Below, piece after piece: positions 6,070 through 11,787 of a stretch of DNA of 11,787 nt. Source of the DNA: an uncultured Rikenellaceae bacterium (GTDB taxonomy: Bacteria; Bacteroidota; Bacteroidia; Bacteroidales; Rikenellaceae); the NCBI GenBank assembly GCA_949284665.1, contig CASDWR010000007.1, positions 1-11,787 of the forward strand, in the 5' to 3' direction. A program made the position numbers and the translations under genes. Below the pieces are notes generated by a model. That model was not told the DNA's origin, ran no database searches, and was given only the letters and a program-made list of their open reading frames with translations. Position 1 is the first letter of the stretch; each line of letters begins with the position of its first letter.

Positions 6070-8373
6070 TCAATAAAATATTCCCTTGCGATTGAAGATG
6101 GCATATCCGAAATTGAACGTAAGGAACCAGTTGTTCCGTTTTACGTCGTATTTCGAAACCGAAAGGCTGACCGGACCGATAAAACTCTGGTAGACAAGCG
6201 AGGCATCGAAGATATAACGCAATCGCTGACGAATTCCTTCGGTAACCTTGTCGTAATCTTTCGGCAAAAAGGCATAGGCATTCATTTTGAGATAAAAATT
6301 CGGTGTAAACCGCACGATCGGCATCAATCCTACGGCAAGATACGACGGACTCCGGAACTCCTTCATGTAAACGATCTTGCTGTGGGGTGTAGGAGTAAAT
6401 GCCGGAGAGGAGATATTGGAAGCATAATCGTTCCCGAGCCCCGGATGGGAGGTCAACACCGCTTCCACCATATATCCGCAGGAAAACCATTCGATCGGAC
6501 GAATCGGCAGATAATTCGTCCTTGAAAAACGGGCACCAAACCAATGACGTTCCTGTTGCCCGGCAGTTTGGCCCAAATCCCAGCCACTTGCCCCGGGTGT
6601 GTAAAACTCTTTGCCCGAAACAAAAATCATCGACATGGACTGATAGATACCCTCTGTAGGGTACATAATGTAGTTCAGACTGTTACGCTCCATTTCGATC
6701 GAAGTCCCGAAAAAGTCGAAACGGGTTCGATCGAGCACATCATCATCCGCATAACCTATGTTCTGGAAATAGCGATACGTATCTCGGCCGAAATTACCGC
6801 GGAAAGAGAGGACCGAATGACGGTCCACCGGCAGGCCATAGGCCAATGTAAAATAACTGTCGTGATATTTGGAATAGGTCAAATCGTTCCCTTTGGACAG
6901 AAAGCCGTAATTGCTGCGAAAATAGTTGTAATAATTCCCCACAAATCCTGCTTCGGCATACATCGGAATACCGGCGAAAAAATCAATTCTTGAATTGGCA
7001 GCGGCAGAAAGATAGAACGGACTCAAATAGGAATCTATGTTGTAACATTGTGCCGTACGACCTATACGTTTCACCTCCAACCCGACGTATGCCTGATTCA
7101 ATGCAGTCGACGACACATTGCCTCCGAACAAGAGACGTACGCTCGGCTTGGTTTTCATACGCATGGACAGTTCGAAACAACGGGTAGAATCGTTATAAAC
7201 GACATCCGGGTAATCTCCGTCAATCTGACCCTCCGAAAGAATTTTGAAATATTCGGTCCGAAACTGATTGAAGGAATACATGGTACCCAATCTGTCCGCC
7301 CGATCGAGTTTCAACACCCGCCGTACATAGTCCTGCTGATGGGGATTCAATCCCGTAATCCGATAGGAATCAAACACCAGAGGCGGGCAATCCCTTCGGA
7401 ATTCGATACGTCGCCGTTGTACCTCCTCCGGTGCAACACGCCGGGAAATACGTTCCCGTATGAGAGGCATCTGTTTCATCGCATCATCATAACCTCGCTT
7501 CACAACGACCCTTGCCTTTTCAAACTCCAAAATAGAAACATCATCGAAAACCCGCGAAATCATGATCCCCTTCCCTTCGGGTAACGAATAATCCGTGTGC
7601 ATCATCGCAAGATTGAAAACCTGGTCCATCAGACTGTTCTCATCGGGCATCTCTTTCCCCTCCACACACTTACTTCCGATAATGACATCGGGCTGAAAAT
7701 CCTCTTCCAGTATCTGCCACGGGAAATTGTTGATAATCCCTCCATCGTAAAAAAGCGTAGAATCGGTACGCACCGGACGGAAAACCAACGGAATGGACAT
7801 CGATGTCCGGATCGCTTTCCCCAAATCGCCGTTTCGGAATACTACCCCTTCTCGTTTGACAGCCTCCGTAGCAATACAACGAAACGGGACAAAAAGCCGG
7901 TCGAAATCACCCCCACACGCTACTGTAGCCGGTGCAAAGGTCTCCACAAACGCCATATCGAGCTGATTGGTAGGAACCAGATTCGACGGCATACGCGCAA
8001 TTCCGGAAGGATTTCGAAAATCGAGCCGCAGGGAGAGCATCGAGGCATTTTTGCGCATCTGCTTGAAGTAATACCGATATTTGCCTTCTATCTCACCGGT
8101 AAGCCAATATTTTACCTGAGGTGAGTAAAAAAAATCGTCACACATCTGTCGCGGCGACATACCGGAAGCATACATTCCGCCAATGATCGCCCCCATCGAT
8201 GTTCCCGAAATATAGTCAATCGGAATCCCGTTATCTTCCAAAGCCATGATCACACCGATATGATACAACCCTTTTGCACCCCCGCCGCTCAACACCAACC
8301 CTACCCGTTGCGCCGCCAACCGGGGCGCTAACGTCAAAAAGAGGAGTATTATGAGGATTTTTGCACGTATCAT
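6070..8373 (-). CDS. Patatin-like phospholipase with POTRA-like and outer-membrane beta-barrel domains
   Basis: This 767-residue protein begins with a signal peptide (hydrophobic core 5-17, likely cleavage near AAQ 20-22). A patatin domain spans about 24-225, with oxyanion loop SGGGAKG (29-35), nucleophile elbow GTSMG with S59, and DGG with D210, so the Ser-Asp dyad of an active lipid acyl hydrolase is complete. Residues about 332-410 look like one POTRA-type domain. From about 411 to the end the sequence has the alternating, aromatic-rich pattern of an Omp85-like beta-barrel, ending in an aromatic residue (GIFY). The architecture resembles Pseudomonas PlpD and Fusobacterium FplA (type Vd secretion), in which the barrel anchors the lipase at the outer membrane. 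Whether the lipase is displayed outside or kept in the periplasm is not known here. The ATG at 8373 is directly followed by the signal peptide. It is divergent from pheS with a 74-bp gap. Family assignment is strong, orientation and substrate are inferred. Confidence 0.9.
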   Translation of the reverse strand: MIRAKILIILLFLTLAPRLAAQRVGLVLSGGGAKGLYHIGVIMALEDNGIPIDYISGTSMGAIIGGMYASGMSPRQMCDDFFYSPQVKYWLTGEIEGKYRYYFKQMRKNASMLSLRLDFRNPSGIARMPSNLVPTNQLDMAFVETFAPATVACGGDFDRLFVPFRCIATEAVKREGVVFRNGDLGKAIRTSMSIPLVFRPVRTDSTLFYDGGIINNFPWQILEEDFQPDVIIGSKCVEGKEMPDENSLMDQVFNLAMMHTDYSLPEGKGIMISRVFDDVSILEFEKARVVVKRGYDDAMKQMPLIRERISRRVAPEEVQRRRIEFRRDCPPLVFDSYRITGLNPHQQDYVRRVLKLDRADRLGTMYSFNQFRTEYFKILSEGQIDGDYPDVVYNDSTRCFELSMRMKTKPSVRLLFGGNVSSTALNQAYVGLEVKRIGRTAQCYNIDSYLSPFYLSAAANSRIDFFAGIPMYAEAGFVGNYYNYFRSNYGFLSKGNDLTYSKYHDSYFTLAYGLPVDRHSVLSFRGNFGRDTYRYFQNIGYADDDVLDRTRFDFFGTSIEMERNSLNYIMYPTEGIYQSMSMIFVSGKEFYTPGASGWDLGQTAGQQERHWFGARFSRTNYLPIRPIEWFSCGYMVEAVLTSHPGLGNDYASNISSPAFTPTPHSKIVYMKEFRSPSYLAVGLMPIVRFTPNFYLKMNAYAFLPKDYDKVTEGIRQRLRYIFDASLVYQSFIGPVSLSVSKYDVKRNNWFLTFNFGYAIFNRKGIFY

Positions 8374-8386
8374 TCCTAAAAATTCT

Positions 8387-8394
8387 TAACTTTG
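8387..8394 (+). promoter_or_regulatory. Putative Bacteroidota -7 promoter element for pheS
   Basis: TAACTTTG matches TAnnTTTG exactly, 53 bases upstream of the pheS ATG. A TTTG at 8360-8363, inside the 5' end of the divergent patatin gene, could be the -33 element, though the 23-base spacing is slightly long. The leader of roughly 45-50 nucleotides is A-rich just before the ATG and contains no Phe-codon run, so a leader-peptide attenuator is not apparent. Confidence 0.5.
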
Positions 8395-8447
8395 TCAATT
8401 CATTACAATCTGTAAAAATAGAGAGAAAAAGATAAACATCGAGAGCA

Positions 8448-9473
8448 ATGACCGAAAAACTTGAAAAACTTTTGAAACGCGTCGAGGAATTCAACCCGTT
8501 AAACATTGCCGAAGTCGAAGAATTCCGTATCCGCATTCTCGGGCGCAAGGGAGAACTCAACGATCTGATGGAGGAGTTCAAAACCGTAGCTCCCGAGTTG
8601 AAACGAGAGTTGGGCAAGCAATTGAACCATCTCAAAAACCGTGCAACGGAACGCATCAACGAGTTGAAACAGAAAATGCAGGCCGCTTCGACCGCATCAT
8701 CCCCCGCTTTGGGCGATATGACACGTCCCGGAGACCATGAATCACTCGGGAGCCGACATCCCGTTTCAATCGTCCGCAACGAAATCGTCTCCATTTTCTC
8801 GCGCCTGGGCTATACCGTAGCCGAAGGTCCGGAAATCGAAGATGACTGGCATGTATTTTCGGCCCTGAACTTTCCTCCGGAACATCCGGCACGAGATATG
8901 CAGGATACGTTTTTCATCGAAAAGAATCCCGACATTCTGCTCCGTACCCATACCAGTTCCATCCAGGTACGAACGATGGAACGTCAAAAACCCCCGATTC
9001 GTGTCATCTGCCCCGGACGCGTGTTTCGGAACGAGGCGATCTCCTATCGCGCACATTGCATCTTCCATCAGGTAGAAGGGTTGTACGTCGACGAAAACGT
9101 CTCGTTCGCCGACCTCAAACAATCGCTCCTCTACTTTGCCAAGGAACTTTTCGGCGAAAATACCCGTATCCGAATGAGACCGTCCTATTTCCCGTTCACC
9201 GAACCGTCGGCCGAGGTGGACGTATCGTGCAACCTCTGTGGAGGGAAAGGGTGTCCCGTATGCAAGGGAACCGGTTGGCTGGAAATTCTGGGTTGCGGGA
9301 TGGTCGACCCCAATGTGTTGGAATCGTGTGGAATAGACAGCAAAAAATACAGCGGATTCGCATTCGGTATGGGTGTGGAACGAGTTGCCATGTTGAAATT
9401 CGGCGTGAAGGATTTGAGACTCTATTTCGAAAACGACGTCCGCTTCCTGCACCAGTTCGAAACGGCAATATAG
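8448..9473 (+). CDS. pheS: Phenylalanine-tRNA ligase alpha subunit
   Basis: PheS is the catalytic class II subunit of the heterotetrameric enzyme that charges tRNA-Phe with phenylalanine in the cytoplasm. The 341-residue protein has an N-terminal coiled-coil arm (about 1-85) that contacts tRNA, followed by the class II core: HPVSIVRNEIVSIFSRLGY (104-122), motif 2 around RVFRNEAISYRAHC (191-204), FTEPSAEVDVSC (250-261), and motif 3 with GFAFGMGVERVAML (303-316). The GFAFG segment contains the alanine that in E. coli PheS (A294) sets amino-acid pocket size. Inserted at 261-272 is CxxC-x4-CxxC (C261, C264, C269, C272), a zinc-knuckle-like element. pheT is not adjacent; the next gene encodes a TPR protein, so the beta subunit must be elsewhere. 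The start at 8448 fits the family N-terminus. Confidence 0.95.
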   Translation: MTEKLEKLLKRVEEFNPLNIAEVEEFRIRILGRKGELNDLMEEFKTVAPELKRELGKQLNHLKNRATERINELKQKMQAASTASSPALGDMTRPGDHESLGSRHPVSIVRNEIVSIFSRLGYTVAEGPEIEDDWHVFSALNFPPEHPARDMQDTFFIEKNPDILLRTHTSSIQVRTMERQKPPIRVICPGRVFRNEAISYRAHCIFHQVEGLYVDENVSFADLKQSLLYFAKELFGENTRIRMRPSYFPFTEPSAEVDVSCNLCGGKGCPVCKGTGWLEILGCGMVDPNVLESCGIDSKKYSGFAFGMGVERVAMLKFGVKDLRLYFENDVRFLHQFETAI

Positions 9474-9477
9474 TCTC

Positions 9478-9503
9478 CCGTTCGACTCGACCCGTCGAAA
9501 CGG
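9478..9503 (+). other. Stem-loop just after pheS
   Basis: CCGTTCGAC (9478-9486) pairs with GTCGAAACGG (9494-9503) with a single bulged base and a seven-base loop, starting five bases after the pheS stop. No T-run follows, so it is not a standard intrinsic terminator. It may stabilise the pheS mRNA end or partly separate pheS expression from the TPR gene, whose ATG lies 15 bases further on. Confidence 0.4.
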
Positions 9504-9518
9504 ATCGTTAACGACAAT

Positions 9519-11270
9519 ATGCGGAACATGAATATCAAACGCCTGACAATCCAGTTTCTGACTGCTGTGTCGTTCTTTTCCTGCACAGTGCTCCGCTCCG
9601 AAAGACAACCGCAGGAAGAACTTCCCCGCATCAGCGAATATCCCGATTCCCTGATGCCTGTATTCCATTACAGCGAAGGGTTGAAAGAGGCGCTGATATA
9701 CGGACATTTCGATGTGGCGGTCGAACATTTTCGGAAGGCGATCAGGTATGACTCCACCCATGCCCCGTCCTATTACGCAATGGCGGACATCCTTGCTCGC
9801 AACGATCCCCAAAAAGCCCTTGCATACAGCCAGAAAGCCAATCGGATCGACACCACAAATCTCGACTACCGCAATCAGTTGGGACACCTGACGGTCATGA
9901 CCGGCAATTATATGGATGCAATAAGAATCTATAATGACCTCCTTCGGAAAGATCCTGGCAATCCATTGAATTACAAAGTTCTCGCCGCGCTGTATGAGCA
10001 GAACGAACAACCTTTTTCAGCTATTTCCGTGCTCGATTCGGCAGAATACAAACTTGGCCGAATCGAAGAACTGGCTGCCTACAAAAGGCAATTGCTCATC
10101 AAGGTACGCCTTTACGACAAGGCTATCGAAGAGACCAATGCCTTGATTACCGCATATCCTTATCAAAGTGAGAATTATCTCATCCTGGCAGAACTTTATG
10201 CCAGCCGTGGAGAAGATTCCCTCGCACAGAACAGTTACGAACAGGCATTGCGTATCGACTCCACGGATATCCGCACACTCGAATCGATGCTCTACTTCTA
10301 TCGCCAGTATCACAGGAATCAAGACTGCATGGCCACCATGAAACGCATTTTCGTCTTGAACAATGTCGGCGCGGAGGAGAAAAAACGCCTCTTCGAAGAG
10401 GTAACGGCAGATGTCGCATTTTATCAAAACAACTATCTTGCTATCAATGAATTATCTAACATCCTGCTGGCGAAATACCCGAACGACTTCTCCATCGTCG
10501 ATCTGCATGCCACCCATCTGATCCATTCCGGTAAAATTGAACAGGCACTCGACTATTACAAGATGTTCATAACCAATGTGACGACCTCATCCCCGGACCC
10601 CTATTTCGCTATTCTCGATATCGAATCTTATCTTCAAAGACCGGATTCGGTTATTAAATATTCCGACCTTGCCTTGACAAAGTACCCTAAAAATCAGGGA
10701 CTTTACCTGCGAAAGAGTTTTGCCATGCATGCACTCGGCGACACAAAAAGAGCCTTCAAAACAATCGACCTGGCTTACCGTTATGCAAACAACGACTCTG
10801 TACGGAGTGCCATACATGGAATCCGAGGCGATCTGCTCTATGAGCAGGGTAAAGAGAAAAAAGCCTATCGGTTCTACACAAAAGCTCTGGATCTCCATCC
10901 GGACAACGCTGCAGTATTAAACAATTTCGCCTATTTTATATGCGAAGAATCCTCCTCGTCGGAAGCCGATCTCGAAAAGGCTCTCGCAATGAGTGAACGA
11001 GCCAATCGAATTTCATCCGGGAATGCCACCTATCTCGACACGCAAGCCTGGCTCCTGTACAAGCTGGGACGGTACGAGGAGGCCCGAAAGATTATGCTGC
11101 AGGCTATCTCGCTCGATTCATCCAACAGCGAAGTGCTGTTGTGTCACTATGGAGACATTCTCCATGCAATGGGCGACGATTTTCTGGCCAAAATGTATTG
11201 GCGTCGTGCACTGGAACAAGGATACGATACCAACGAGATAGAAAAACGATTCAAAATGCTCGAAAAATGA
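9519..11270 (+). CDS. Tetratricopeptide repeat lipoprotein
   Basis: This 583-residue protein has a short basic N-terminus, a hydrophobic stretch and a cysteine at 22 (TAVSFFSC) that fits the loose Bacteroidota lipobox, so it is probably a lipoprotein facing the periplasm. The rest is a superhelix of about a dozen TPR units from residue 50 to 575. Clear repeats include those around YNDLLRKDPGN (about 138-148), YEQALRIDSTD (about 241-251), FYTKALDLHPDN (about 448-459), KIMLQAISLDSSN and a final WRRALEQGYD. TPR arrays bind protein partners; no enzymatic domain is visible. The start could be ATG 9519 or, three codons later, ATG 9528. Its stop overlaps the EnvC-like gene start (ATGA), implying translational coupling and perhaps shared work at the cell wall (inference). 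I can assign the fold but not a specific partner. Confidence 0.85.
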   Translation: MRNMNIKRLTIQFLTAVSFFSCTVLRSERQPQEELPRISEYPDSLMPVFHYSEGLKEALIYGHFDVAVEHFRKAIRYDSTHAPSYYAMADILARNDPQKALAYSQKANRIDTTNLDYRNQLGHLTVMTGNYMDAIRIYNDLLRKDPGNPLNYKVLAALYEQNEQPFSAISVLDSAEYKLGRIEELAAYKRQLLIKVRLYDKAIEETNALITAYPYQSENYLILAELYASRGEDSLAQNSYEQALRIDSTDIRTLESMLYFYRQYHRNQDCMATMKRIFVLNNVGAEEKKRLFEEVTADVAFYQNNYLAINELSNILLAKYPNDFSIVDLHATHLIHSGKIEQALDYYKMFITNVTTSSPDPYFAILDIESYLQRPDSVIKYSDLALTKYPKNQGLYLRKSFAMHALGDTKRAFKTIDLAYRYANNDSVRSAIHGIRGDLLYEQGKEKKAYRFYTKALDLHPDNAAVLNNFAYFICEESSSSEADLEKALAMSERANRISSGNATYLDTQAWLLYKLGRYEEARKIMLQAISLDSSNSEVLLCHYGDILHAMGDDFLAKMYWRRALEQGYDTNEIEKRFKMLEK

Positions 11271-11787
11271 CGAATTTTCCGAAATTCTTTCTGACCCTCC
11301 TCTTTTCGGTCTGTCTCTTGTTGTCGGCTGCCGGTCAAACCATCCAGTCCCTCAACGATGAAATCGCCCGCGCCGAAGAGGATATACGACGCAATGAAGA
11401 GTTGCTCGGAGAGATAAAGAAAGATCAGAAAGTCAATCAACGACAATTGAAACTTATCCAAACACGAATCGACAGCCGCCAGAAAATCGTCAATTCACTC
11501 AATACCCAAATCTCTATCACAGAACGAGAAATCAATACCAAACAGGCGTTGATCCGGCAATTCGAGAAGCAACTCTCCGAACTCAAGGAAGAATATGCCG
11601 ACATGATATATGCGGCCTATAAAAACTATAAAACTAACAACTCTCTCGCCTTCCTGTTTGCCTCGCGCGATTTCAACGACGCAACTCTCCGCATCAATTA
11701 CATGCGCCGCTACAACCGGATGCGCGAAAACAAAGCGCTCGAAATCGATTCGCTGACCCTTCGGGTCGAAAAGGAGGTGGATACTCT
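11267..11787 (+). CDS. N-terminal part of an EnvC-like murein hydrolase activator (M23 family expected)
   Basis: The frame opens at the ATG at 11267 and runs off the right edge; 173 residues are visible. It starts with a signal peptide (hydrophobic 7-21, likely cleavage after AAG at 23), followed by a long charged coiled coil from about 27 to 112 rich in Glu, Lys, Gln and Ile. Then comes the stretch YADMIYAAYKNYKTNNSLAF and FLFASRDFNDATLRINYMRR, which is typical of the EnvC/M23 family just after the coiled coil. In EnvC this arm binds FtsEX and the C-terminal LytM (M23) domain activates amidases during septum splitting. The LytM domain here lies outside the window, so whether it is catalytic or degenerate cannot be judged. 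The gene overlaps the TPR gene stop by four bases. Confidence 0.8.
   Translation, partial: MTNFPKFFLTLLFSVCLLLSAAGQTIQSLNDEIARAEEDIRRNEELLGEIKKDQKVNQRQLKLIQTRIDSRQKIVNSLNTQISITEREINTKQALIRQFEKQLSELKEEYADMIYAAYKNYKTNNSLAFLFASRDFNDATLRINYMRRYNRMRENKALEIDSLTLRVEKEVDT

Noticed and set aside
5713..6525. 270-codon plus-strand open frame crossing the murA end and the patatin gene.
   Set aside because: It overlaps two well-supported genes, has an implausible basic composition and shows no domain; it is a shadow frame.
8766..10010. 414-codon minus-strand open frame antisense to pheS and the TPR gene.
   Set aside because: Both genes on the plus strand have clear family motifs; the antisense frame has no recognisable domain and arises from codon bias.
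1..11787. Search for CRISPR arrays, insertion sequences, phage genes, toxin-antitoxin pairs, tRNA or rRNA genes.
   Set aside because: No regularly spaced repeats, transposase or integrase motifs, or RNA gene signatures were seen by eye on either strand.

Overview
The window looks like an ordinary chromosomal segment from a member of the Bacteroidota, most likely the order Bacteroidales. The evidence is gene content and style: a NatA/NatB-type ABC pair, a patatin-Omp85 fusion, a phenylalanyl-tRNA synthetase alpha chain carrying a four-cysteine insertion, a TPR lipoprotein next to an EnvC-like protein, exact TAnnTTTG (-7) promoter motifs upstream of genes, and no obvious Shine-Dalgarno sequences. 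Base composition is mixed (close to half GC by eye). Genus cannot be fixed from the sequence alone.

Layout, left to right. Bases 1-248 hold the 3' end of an unrecognised plus-strand gene. It is followed by a 185-residue protein joining a Cdd1-type helix-hairpin-helix domain to a cysteine-rich DUF3795-like domain (303-860). A short convergent gap (861-991) separates it from a minus-strand ABC exporter operon, natA-like ATPase (3265-2318) then natB-like permease (2305-992). A compact 100-bp divergent control region with a -7 motif on each strand lies between the ATPase and plus-strand manA (3366-4373). murA (4455-5768) follows manA. A convergent, apparently non-coding stretch of about 300 bp (5769-6069) separates murA from the minus-strand patatin/beta-barrel gene (8373-6070). 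That gene is divergent from pheS (8448-9473). pheS is followed by a TPR lipoprotein gene (9519-11270), whose stop overlaps the start of an EnvC/M23-type murein hydrolase activator gene that runs off the window end (11267-11787).

Several products concern the cell envelope: ManA supplies or interconverts mannose-6-P for sugar nucleotides, MurA commits UDP-GlcNAc to peptidoglycan, the EnvC-like protein would control peptidoglycan splitting, the TPR lipoprotein is probably envelope-anchored, and the patatin protein is predicted to sit in the outer membrane. I see no mobile element, CRISPR array, RNA gene or defence island. The points most worth a second look are an Asp in place of the catalytic Cys of MurA (predicted fosfomycin insensitivity), the Cdd1-DUF3795 fusion, the type Vd-like patatin-barrel architecture, and the zinc-knuckle-like insertion in PheS. 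I found no convincing case for a wholly new multi-gene system.
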